A stretch of DNA of 10,339 nt from assembly GCA_003516285.1 (NCBI GenBank), contig DPCK01000089.1:34770-45108 (forward strand), written 5' to 3'. The DNA is from Lutibacter sp. (GTDB lineage: Bacteria > Bacteroidota > Bacteroidia > Flavobacteriales > Flavobacteriaceae). Under the pieces are notes generated by a model. That model was not told the origin of the DNA and searched no databases. It was given only the letters and a program-made list of their open reading frames with translations. Shown here one piece after another: positions 1 through 5,717 of this stretch. Position numbers and translations under genes: made by a program. Numbering within the stretch: position 1 is the stretch's first letter; each line of letters starts with the position of its first letter.

Positions 1-386
1 GGAAAATCTTTGTCCGATTTTGCGGCATCAACCTTGTCTTTCACTTTTCGCAAAGCTTCTGTAGGCGTAACACTGAAATCAAAAGTGATTTTTATGGATG
101 AAAATCCTTCGATAGAAGTGGAAGTAATTTCATCAACGCCAGATATTCCGTTGATCTCTTTTTCGAGCGGACGCGTGATTAATTTCTCAATATCAATTGC
201 GGAGTTTCCAGGATAAGCGGTTGACACGAATATTTCGGGCACCACAATTTCCGGGAAAGCTTCTCTTGGCATACTTTGATAAGAGAAAATTCCCGCCAAA
301 AAAATCATTCCGATAATCACAAACACGGTCATTTTGTTGTTAATTGACCAAGTTGAAAGTTTGAATTCTTTTAATACTTTACTCAT
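1..386 (-). CDS. RND efflux permease, N-terminal part (runs off left edge)
   Basis: The reverse strand gives 128 codons from an ATG at 386-384, reading MSKVLKEFKLSTWSINNKM and continuing off the window. Residues 19-36 form the first transmembrane helix. They are followed by the periplasmic entry typical of RND pumps: the MPREAFPEI stretch (residues 39-47) and the YPGNSAIDIEKLITRPLE stretch (about 58-75), where AcrB-type proteins have a similar YPGA..VE..V..PLE pattern. Full-length family members have about 1,000-1,150 residues, so roughly 90 percent is missing. It would be the inner-membrane, proton-driven component of a tripartite efflux pump. It starts 30 nt after the membrane fusion gene and belongs to the tetR-tolC-fusion protein operon. 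The substrate (drug, heavy metal or other) cannot be told from this fragment. The family call is firm from the N-terminal motifs and the context. Confidence 0.88.
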   Translation of the reverse strand, partial: MSKVLKEFKLSTWSINNKMTVFVIIGMIFLAGIFSYQSMPREAFPEIVVPEIFVSTAYPGNSAIDIEKLITRPLEKEINGISGVDEITSTSIEGFSSIKITFDFSVTPTEALRKVKDKVDAAKSDKDF

Positions 387-416
387 TTTGATGCTTTTCT
401 GGTTGTTGTAACCGAA

Positions 417-1550
417 TTAATTTTTACTTATTTTAACCTGATCTCCATCTTTTACAAATCTTGCGCCGGCATTTACCAATGTGTCATTTTCTTTCAAACC
501 GGCACTTACAAACACCTCATTGTTATATTCATTGGTAATGGTAACGATGTTTTTAACTACCTTTTGTTGGTTATTTTCGGTAACAACCGTAAATACATAA
601 TTATTGCCTGTTTGATCCTGTTGCACCAAAGTGGCTGGAATAATGATTCCCTTTGTTTCAAAATCCACTATTTTTATATCAGCCAATAAATTTGGTTTGA
701 TGCTTTGGTCTTTATTGTCGATGTTAATTCTGATTTTAAAGCTTCGGTTTGCCGGATTGATATAATTGCCGACCTGTGAAATTTTTGAATTTATTTCTTT
801 GTTGATGGAAGCAAAATGCACAATCGTTTCTGTACCTTGTTTAATAATTGGCAAATAAGTTTCCGTTACGTCGGCTTCCACATACACGTTGTCTAAATTC
901 AGTAACCTTACGGCAGGCATTTGCGGACTTGTAAGTTCACCCAATCTTGGGAAAATTTCATCAACAACACCGCTAAAAGGTGCCGTAATTCTCATTTTTC
1001 TGGCTTGGGTTCTTAGACTTGATAAATTGTTTTCCAAGCTTTCTTTTTGGGCTTTTGCCTGAAGGTATTGCATTTCTGAACCAATTTTTTGGTTCCAAAG
1101 TCGTTCCTGACGTTCAAAAGTTGTTTTGGCCAAACTCAATTGGGTATTCAATTCGTTGATGCTGTTTTTTACGGACGCATCATCCAATTGAATCAACAGT
1201 TGTCCGGTTTGTACTTTCTGGCCTTCTTTAACGAGAATGGCTGTAACATTTCCGCCCATTTCCGGACTGATTTCTATATTTTTGTTGGCTTTCGCAACAC
1301 CTTGAATTTCTAAAAAATGTTTAAAAACATCGTTCTTAACCGGAAGCGCTGTAATTGTTTGAATATTTTTATCTAAATCTAATTTTGAGATTTCTGTTTC
1401 AACAGATTTTAACAAGGTGTTTAAACTGTCAATTTTGGCTGTCAATGTTGCTTTTTTGGCGTTTAATTCTTCTAAGGAAGATTTTTTGGCTTCTTTGCCG
1501 CAAGAAATGGCAAATGTGGCTACAATAATAAGGAGTGCTATTTTTTTCAT
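417..1550 (-). CDS. Efflux RND transporter periplasmic adaptor (membrane fusion) lipoprotein
   Basis: A 377-aa adaptor protein that bridges the inner-membrane RND pump and the outer-membrane TolC-like channel. The N-terminus is a lipoprotein signal with lipobox AISC, so Cys17 should be acylated. Residues 24-60 look like a short coiled coil. The first half of the biotinyl-lipoyl-like domain is at about 92-124, with a GNVTAILVKEGQKVQTGQ core. A helical hairpin follows at about 125-183, and the second lipoyl half (ITAPFSGVVDEI) is at 188-199. The beta-barrel and membrane-proximal domains fill the rest, up to the usual C-terminal VKDGDQVKI near 366-374. The length is normal for the HlyD/AcrA-like family. 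Its start lies 5 nt beyond the tolC-like stop and its stop lies 30 nt before the permease start. It is complete, and the role is clear, but the transported compound is unknown. Confidence 0.93.
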   Translation of the reverse strand: MKKIALLIIVATFAISCGKEAKKSSLEELNAKKATLTAKIDSLNTLLKSVETEISKLDLDKNIQTITALPVKNDVFKHFLEIQGVAKANKNIEISPEMGGNVTAILVKEGQKVQTGQLLIQLDDASVKNSINELNTQLSLAKTTFERQERLWNQKIGSEMQYLQAKAQKESLENNLSSLRTQARKMRITAPFSGVVDEIFPRLGELTSPQMPAVRLLNLDNVYVEADVTETYLPIIKQGTETIVHFASINKEINSKISQVGNYINPANRSFKIRINIDNKDQSIKPNLLADIKIVDFETKGIIIPATLVQQDQTGNNYVFTVVTENNQQKVVKNIVTITNEYNNEVFVSAGLKENDTLVNAGARFVKDGDQVKISKN

Positions 1551-1555
1551 GTTGG

Positions 1556-2905
1556 TTAGTTACTTTTGTTGATTGGTGTGTTTAGTGCGTTGTCTAAAGT
1601 TGCTTTGTTGGCGATGACATTTAACATAGCCTGTAAATAATTTTGTTGCATTGTGTATAATTGTCGTTGTGCTTCCAACAATTCAAAACTTGTTGAAATT
1701 CCTTCAAAAAACTTGATTTGCTGTTTGTTTTCAATGCGCTCTGCCAATGCCAAATTTTGTTTAGAGGTTTCATATTCTTCAATGCTGAAATTGTAGTTTG
1801 TTTTGGCAGATTCCAGCAAAAGAAATAATTTTTGTTCGGTTTCTGTTAAGTTTGTTTTGGCTTTTTCAAGCTCAATTTTAGCTTGTTGCGTTCTTGAACT
1901 TCGTGCCAAGCTGCTAAAAATGGGAATGTCTAAACTTACCCCCAACAAGGAATAATCGAACCATTTTTGTTCTTTTTTCATAAAATCAAATTCCTGTCCG
2001 TAGCCGGCATAACCAAAATTCACAAAACTTTTTAAGGTTGGCAATGCCCTGCTTTGTTCCAGTTTAACGAACAACTCATTCGCAGTTTCGGTATTTTTGG
2101 CTATTTTAAAATCGATGTGGTTTTCAACGGATAAATCATTGGCAAGCAATTCCAATTTGATATTTTCTTTGGCTAAATTTGTTAAAGAATCTGTCAAAAT
2201 TACGGAAGCATTAATGTCCAGTCCCAACGTAATGTTTAACATTTTATAGGCAATTGTTTTTAAGTTTTTGGTTTTTGAAAGCTGGCTTTTTACAGAAGAC
2301 AAGGTGATTTTAAGTTGTTCCACATTTTCTTCTTCAATAAAACCATTCAGAAAAATCTGGTTGGTTTCATCCAGGTTTTTTTCCAATGTATTGATGTTTT
2401 TTTCTATAATTAAAATGCTTTCTTCGCTTAAAAGCACATTTCCGTAGGCGTTGATAACAGCTTCCCTAATGCCGAGTTCGGTTTTTTCTTTGGCGTTTTC
2501 AGAAATTTTCAAATACGTTTTTGCCGATTGCAATCCCACCAAATACGAACCATCAAAAATAAGCTGATTTAAAGTGGCTGTAGCGTTCATATTGTGTTTC
2601 GTTCCAAATGCGATTTCTTCGAATTCGCCCGGATTACCGCCAAAAAATTCGGCCGGAAGCAAAGAAACCTGCTGCTTAATCCAGTTTTGATAATCTATTT
2701 TGGCACTAACTTGTGGCAATCCAATCGTGGTGGTTTCCCATTTTTTCAATTTGGCGGCATCCACATCCCTGTTAGCATTTTTGCTTGCATAACTGTTTTT
2801 TAGGGCGTAATCAATGGCTTGCTGCAATGATAATGTGATGTTTTCCTGGGCATTTATTTGGAAACTAAAGAGTATTCCAAATCCTATAATGAGTATTTTT
2901 TTCAT
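1556..2905 (-). CDS. TolC-family outer membrane efflux protein
   Basis: A 449-aa outer membrane factor that forms the exit duct of the pump. Residues 1-20 are a signal peptide ending INAQ, a common flavobacterial cleavage site. The mature protein opens with LSLQQAIDYALKNS (25-38), the hallmark start of TolC/OEP repeats. Two long helical, coiled-coil-rich repeats follow (about 125-225 and 335-440), separated by strand-forming segments near 65-125 and 285-330. GVSLDIPIF (322-330) precedes the second helical repeat, as is usual in the family. The C-terminal half ends with FEGISTSFELLEAQRQLYTMQ and a helical tail. The start codon lies 2 nt beyond the tetR stop, and the fusion-protein gene follows after 5 nt. 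The gene is complete and of normal length. Substrate specificity is not visible. Confidence 0.93.
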   Translation of the reverse strand: MKKILIIGFGILFSFQINAQENITLSLQQAIDYALKNSYASKNANRDVDAAKLKKWETTTIGLPQVSAKIDYQNWIKQQVSLLPAEFFGGNPGEFEEIAFGTKHNMNATATLNQLIFDGSYLVGLQSAKTYLKISENAKEKTELGIREAVINAYGNVLLSEESILIIEKNINTLEKNLDETNQIFLNGFIEEENVEQLKITLSSVKSQLSKTKNLKTIAYKMLNITLGLDINASVILTDSLTNLAKENIKLELLANDLSVENHIDFKIAKNTETANELFVKLEQSRALPTLKSFVNFGYAGYGQEFDFMKKEQKWFDYSLLGVSLDIPIFSSLARSSRTQQAKIELEKAKTNLTETEQKLFLLLESAKTNYNFSIEEYETSKQNLALAERIENKQQIKFFEGISTSFELLEAQRQLYTMQQNYLQAMLNVIANKATLDNALNTPINKSN

Positions 2906-2907
2906 TC

Positions 2908-3513
2908 TTAAATTTCCTTTTTTTCTAATTGTTTTTGCAAAATTTGTAATCCTTTTTTGGTAGCTAATGCTCTTGTGTGATATTCAAGAACACATAATTC
3001 TAATTTGTTGATTGTGTTTTTATTATAGGTATATAGGCTTGAATCATGAACGCTTAACATTAAGGAAAAATAGAATTTAGTGGTAATTTCTAAATTGATA
3101 TCTTTTCTGTAAAGTCCTTCCTGGATTCCTTTTTCTATATTTTTGGTGATGCATTCCTTAAATACAGAAAGCTCATTGGCAATAATTTTTTTATAGGTTT
3201 TTGGATAGTATTTTTCTAACTGATACATTGGTGAATCATCAGAATTTTTAAACAACTCTTTAAAAGTTTTTTTTATTTCAAAATTTTCTTCAATGGCGTT
3301 GTGTCCCATAGCACAAATATTAAAAATGGTTTTGTGCATTCCATCTTGAAAATAAGAAACGGCTTCGTCAATAAGTTCCTGTTTATTTTTGTAATATTTA
3401 TAAATTGTTTTTTTGGAGATGCCTAAATCTTTGGCAATATCATCCATCGTCACGCTTTTAAATCCGTACTTTAAAAATATTTCCCCGGCTTTTTTTAAAA
3501 TTGTTTCCTTCAT
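2908..3513 (-). CDS. TetR-family transcriptional regulator of the efflux operon
   Basis: A 201-aa regulator. Residues 1-50 are the TetR DNA-binding domain: MKETILKKAGEIF, then the helix-turn-helix VTMDDIAKDLGISKKTIYKY (21-40) and KNKQEL. The remaining 150 residues are a helical ligand-binding and dimerisation domain without a recognisable signature, as usual. An in-frame ATG exists 36 codons further upstream (3621), but I chose 3513. The extension does not look like TetR sequence and would run through the operator and promoter, and position 3513 has a full Shine-Dalgarno match (3521-3528, 7 nt spacing). It is the first gene of the efflux operon. The inverted repeat at 3557-3584 in its promoter suggests that it represses itself and the pump genes until a pump substrate binds. 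Confidence 0.92.
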   Translation of the reverse strand: MKETILKKAGEIFLKYGFKSVTMDDIAKDLGISKKTIYKYYKNKQELIDEAVSYFQDGMHKTIFNICAMGHNAIEENFEIKKTFKELFKNSDDSPMYQLEKYYPKTYKKIIANELSVFKECITKNIEKGIQEGLYRKDINLEITTKFYFSLMLSVHDSSLYTYNKNTINKLELCVLEYHTRALATKKGLQILQKQLEKKEI

Positions 3514-3520
3514 AATCGGT

Positions 3521-3528
3521 TCCTCCTT
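3521..3528 (-). promoter_or_regulatory. Strong Shine-Dalgarno site fixing the tetR start
   Basis: On the minus strand this reads AAGGAGGA, an 8-nt anti-16S match, with 7 nt before the ATG at 3513. Most other starts in this window have only AT-rich leaders. Bacteroidetes generally make little use of such sites, so this one is unusually strong and decides the start codon. Confidence 0.75.
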
Positions 3529-3543
3529 AATAATTTGAGAATG

Positions 3544-3573
3544 CAAATATACAAACGGAAACTTTAAATACAA
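3544..3573 (-). promoter_or_regulatory. Promoter of the tetR-tolC-adaptor-RND operon
   Basis: The minus strand carries TATATTTG (3551-3544), a perfect match to the Bacteroidetes -7 element TAnnTTTG. A TTG (3573-3571) lies 19 nt upstream, a suitable spacing for the -33 element. Transcription would begin near 3537, giving a leader of about 24 nt before the tetR ATG that contains the Shine-Dalgarno site. Confidence 0.6.
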
Positions 3574-3584
3574 CAAAAGTTTCC
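3557..3584. promoter_or_regulatory. Probable TetR operator (9+9 bp perfect inverted repeat)
   Basis: GGAAACTTT (3557-3565) and AAAGTTTCC (3576-3584) are perfect reverse complements separated by 10 nt, a 28-bp site. It covers the -33 element and the spacer of the tetR promoter, the expected place for an autorepressor. The size fits TetR-family operators such as that of QacR (28 bp). The link to this TetR is inferred from position. Confidence 0.65.
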
Positions 3585-3602
3585 AAAGTTTTTTAATTAA
3601 TT

Positions 3603-3634
3603 TTGTAATTTCATTTGGCATTTTTTTAATTTGC
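3603..3634 (+). promoter_or_regulatory. Possible weak promoter of the polyprenyl synthase gene
   Basis: TTG (3603-3605) is followed after 21 nt by TAATTTGC (3627-3634), a near match to TAnnTTTG. TATTTTTA at 3646-3653 is an alternative -7 element but has no suitably spaced TTG. Neither is strong. The gene needs a promoter in this divergent gap. Confidence 0.3.
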
Positions 3635-3672
3635 TTTGAAAGGTGTATTTTTACATCAAATTTCTAAGCATA

Positions 3673-4644
3673 ATGAAGATTATTGAAACTTATAAAGAAG
3701 ATTTTGTAGGCTATTTAAACGAGAAAATTAGCGTAAAAGAACCGGTAAATTTGTATGAACCTATTCATTATATACTTCAAATAGGCGGAAAACGCTTACG
3801 TCCGGTGTTAACTTTAATGACTTGTGAAATTTTTAACGGAAATATAAAACTAGCCTATGATGCCGCTTTGGCCATAGAGGTTTTTCACAATTTTACTTTG
3901 GTCCACGATGATATTATGGATAGCGCTCCAATAAGAAGAGGATTTGAAACCGTCCATAAAAAATGGAATATCAATACCGGAATTTTATCGGGCGATGCGA
4001 TGATGATTGTGGCGTATCAATGTTTTGAAAATTATGAAGCCGCTGTTTATAAAAAATTGATGATGCTTTTTAGCAAAACCGCTTTGGAAGTATGCGAAGG
4101 ACAACAATTGGATATTGATTTTGAAAACAGAAATGATGTGACCATTCCGCGATATTTAAAAATGATTACTTATAAAACGTCTGTTTTAGTGGCGGCAGCT
4201 ATGAAAATGGGTGCCATCATTGCGAATGTTGAAGATGATGAGGCTGAAAAAATATATGATTTTGGATTAAACCTTGGCATTGCTTTTCAATTGCAGGACG
4301 ATTATTTAGACACTTTTGGCGATGAAGCGCTCTTTGGAAAACAAATAGGAGGCGATATTGCCGAAAACAAAAAGACATTTTTGTATCTGAAGGCCATTGA
4401 AGTTTGCGGTATTGATGACAAAAAAAAATTGATGGATTTTTATGCTGAAGAATCTGTTAGAAACAATAAGGTACAAGAAGTGACAAGGATTTTCGAAAAT
4501 AATAACATCCCGGAATTGACCAAAAATGAAATAGCGTTTTATACAAACCTCGCTTTTAAGGAATTGGAGAATATAGATATTGCTGCCGAAAAGAAAGAGT
4601 TGCTCAAAAATTTCGGACTTGGATTAATGAAACGCAGCATTTAA
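3673..4644 (+). CDS. Trans-polyprenyl diphosphate synthase (prenyltransferase)
   Basis: A 323-aa enzyme that condenses isopentenyl diphosphate onto allylic diphosphates to make longer isoprenoid chains, probably for quinone or carotenoid side chains. Visible motifs are GGKRLRP (38-44), the first aspartate-rich motif DDIMD (79-83) followed by the RRG at 88-90, GDAM (107-110), EGQQLDIDF (142-150) and the second aspartate-rich motif DDYLD (209-213) with nearby FGKQIGGDI. All catalytic aspartates are present. The first motif lacks the two-residue insertion of bacterial farnesyl synthases, and Phe74 sits five residues before it. These traits resemble type I geranylgeranyl diphosphate synthases, but chain length is not proven. 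An upstream in-frame ATG at 3643 would add ten residues (MYFYIKFLSI). I prefer 3673, where the family N-terminus MKIIETYKEDF begins. Its stop overlaps the start of the next gene. Confidence 0.92.
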   Translation: MKIIETYKEDFVGYLNEKISVKEPVNLYEPIHYILQIGGKRLRPVLTLMTCEIFNGNIKLAYDAALAIEVFHNFTLVHDDIMDSAPIRRGFETVHKKWNINTGILSGDAMMIVAYQCFENYEAAVYKKLMMLFSKTALEVCEGQQLDIDFENRNDVTIPRYLKMITYKTSVLVAAAMKMGAIIANVEDDEAEKIYDFGLNLGIAFQLQDDYLDTFGDEALFGKQIGGDIAENKKTFLYLKAIEVCGIDDKKKLMDFYAEESVRNNKVQEVTRIFENNNIPELTKNEIAFYTNLAFKELENIDIAAEKKELLKNFGLGLMKRSI

Positions 4645-5000
4645 TGTTACCCGCAAAAAATACAGAGGAATTGTTATTTTCAATAACAAATGAAAATTTA
4701 TATGTACACTTAATTGAGCAGTTAAATAAGGATTTTCAGTTGGCAAATGTAACAGAAAGTTTCAATGTCACTACATTACCCATTCAATTAAAAAAACAAT
4801 TGTTTGCTGTTTTATTGAATTTAATCACCAAACAATACGATGATTATTTAAATCTATTGTACAGAATTGATGTGCCCGAAAGTGAATTGGCCAAACTGAT
4901 AAACGATAATTTAACGACCAGTATTGAGGATATAACCTATTTGGTTTTAAAAAGAGAATATCAAAAAGTTTGGTTTAAACAAAATTTTGATAAAATTTAA
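4644..5000 (+). CDS. Small conserved-looking protein of unknown function
   Basis: A 118-aa open frame I do not recognise. Its ATG (4644-4646) shares one base with the stop of the polyprenyl synthase gene (TAATG), so the two are probably translationally coupled. This overlap is the best evidence that it is real. The sequence is acidic and mostly helical, with leucine-rich segments (about 46-65 and 75-110), no signal peptide, no membrane helix, no cysteine and no metal-binding pattern. It is probably cytoplasmic. Codon use and AT-richness match the neighbours, with no sign of transfer. A role linked to isoprenoid synthesis would be guesswork from position alone. Confidence 0.75.
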   Translation: MLPAKNTEELLFSITNENLYVHLIEQLNKDFQLANVTESFNVTTLPIQLKKQLFAVLLNLITKQYDDYLNLLYRIDVPESELAKLINDNLTTSIEDITYLVLKREYQKVWFKQNFDKI

Positions 5001-5018
5001 GGCAATTAAAAAAGTGTT

Positions 5019-5043
5019 AATCTAATATTCAGAAGATTAGATT
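5019..5043. repeat. Perfect 8-bp inverted repeat after the small unknown gene
   Basis: AATCTAAT (5019-5026) and ATTAGATT (5036-5043) form an 8-bp stem with a 9-nt loop, extendable by two U-G pairs. It lies 19 nt after the stop at 5000. No T-run follows on the plus strand, so it is not a classical intrinsic terminator. It may act as a weak terminator or protect the 3' end of the mRNA. Confidence 0.4.
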
Positions 5044-5098
5044 GGAATTAAAAAAATCTAAAAAGCAAAATCAATTATTTAAAAATTGTTTAAAATTA

Positions 5099-5129
5099 TT
5101 GTGAATAAACTAAAATAGTGGTAATATTG
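5099..5129 (+). promoter_or_regulatory. Promoter of the tRNA gene
   Basis: TTG (5099-5101) is followed after 20 nt by TAATATTG (5122-5129), one mismatch from TAnnTTTG. Transcription would start near 5136, just ahead of the mature tRNA 5' end at 5143. The spacing and position fit well. Confidence 0.5.
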
Positions 5130-5142
5130 CAGTCCAGTTTTG

Positions 5143-5216
5143 GGTCCCATAGCTCAGCTGGTTAGAGTACCTGACTCATAATCAGGGTGTCCTTGGTTCG
5201 AGCCCAAGTGGGACCA
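5143..5216 (+). tRNA. tRNA with anticodon CAT, probably tRNA-Ile2 (lysidine type), possibly tRNA-Met
   Basis: A complete cloverleaf. The acceptor stem GGTCCCA (5143-5149) pairs fully with TGGGACC (5209-5215). The D stem is GCTC/GAGT with one G-U pair, the anticodon stem is CCTGA/TCAGG (5170-5174, 5182-5186), and the T stem is CTTGG/CCAAG with loop TTCGAGC. The anticodon is CAT at 5177-5179, the discriminator is A5216, and CCA is not encoded. It is not an initiator: positions 1-72 pair as G-C and the anticodon stem lacks the three G-C pairs. C4-G69 and C5-G68 in the acceptor stem and the GACTCATAATC arm resemble bacterial tRNA-Ile2, whose C34 is changed to lysidine by TilS to read AUA. Elongator Met cannot be excluded by eye. 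Confidence 0.95.
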
Positions 5217-5221
5217 CTTTT

Positions 5222-5265
5222 AAAAACCGTAATTGTATTGTAAATCAATATGCTACGGTTTTTTT
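5222..5265 (+). terminator. Probable intrinsic terminator of the tRNA gene
   Basis: AAAAACCGTA (5222-5231) pairs with TACGGTTTTT (5254-5263), and the strand continues in T. The loop is long (22 nt) but contains ATTG/CAAT, which can pair within it. It begins 6 nt after the tRNA. Confidence 0.6.
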
Positions 5266-5360
5266 AATTCTTAATTTGTACAATTTTTTATTTCTAGAAA
5301 AGACGATAAGTTTATCCCGAGTTTGGTCGTAGAGCGGAGCCGAAGCAAGTTGAGGGAAGT

Positions 5361-5375
5361 CCCAAGTGGGACCAC
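5361..5375 (+). repeat. 15-nt perfect copy of the tRNA 3' end
   Basis: CCCAAGTGGGACCAC is identical to 5203-5217, the 3' half of the T arm, the acceptor strand, the discriminator and one base after it. The copies lie 158 bp apart in direct orientation. The copy ends a GC-richer patch (about 5325-5375) that also starts with GGTC, able to pair with GACC at its end. This could be a remnant of integration at a tRNA 3' end, or a decayed partial tRNA copy. No integrase is visible. Confidence 0.7.
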
Positions 5376-5717
5376 AAAATAAAGAAAATTTACATTTATT
5401 GTAGATCTTTTTATGCCTAATTTTCACTTCTTATTAATGCAATTTTACATCACACTTCATACAATTAAGTCAAAATAAAAATAAATCATTTGTAACAACG
5501 TTAAATTGTGGTAAGGTTTTTGTTTGTATGGCTTATTATATAGTATGTATGGTGCTTATTTATGTGTAAATGGAATCAAAAACCAATTAAATAAAAAATG
5601 GACGTGTGAATTATACAATTTTTTTTCAAAGTTGTGTAACATATTTGTTTATTTAACTGAGCAACTTTGCATATCTATATTTAAATTCAGATTATAATAA
5701 TTTAAAACTAAAAAAAG
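5376..5717. other. AT-rich non-coding region upstream of the DUF4382 lipoprotein
   Basis: I see no convincing gene in either strand here. The stretch is strongly AT-rich with many stops. It contains an imperfect inverted repeat, TTATACAATTT (5611-5621) with AAGTTGTGTAA (5629-5639), where only two T-G oppositions break symmetry. Downstream of it, CAACTTTG (5662-5669) is a one-mismatch match to TAnnTTTG and is the likeliest -7 element for the lipoprotein gene at 5718, with no well-spaced TTG. Confidence 0.5.

Noticed and set aside
10..216. 68-aa plus-strand open frame at the left edge
   Set aside because: It lies opposite the RND permease N-terminus, whose motifs are clear. The frame has no recognisable protein features.
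3514..3621. 36-residue N-terminal extension of the TetR protein
   Set aside because: It would translate the operator and promoter, and the strong ribosome binding site points to 3513.
5245..5427. 60-aa minus-strand open frame after the tRNA
   Set aside because: It runs through the tRNA terminator and the tRNA 3'-end copy. The peptide is a by-product of repeat and tRNA sequence, with no leader or motif.
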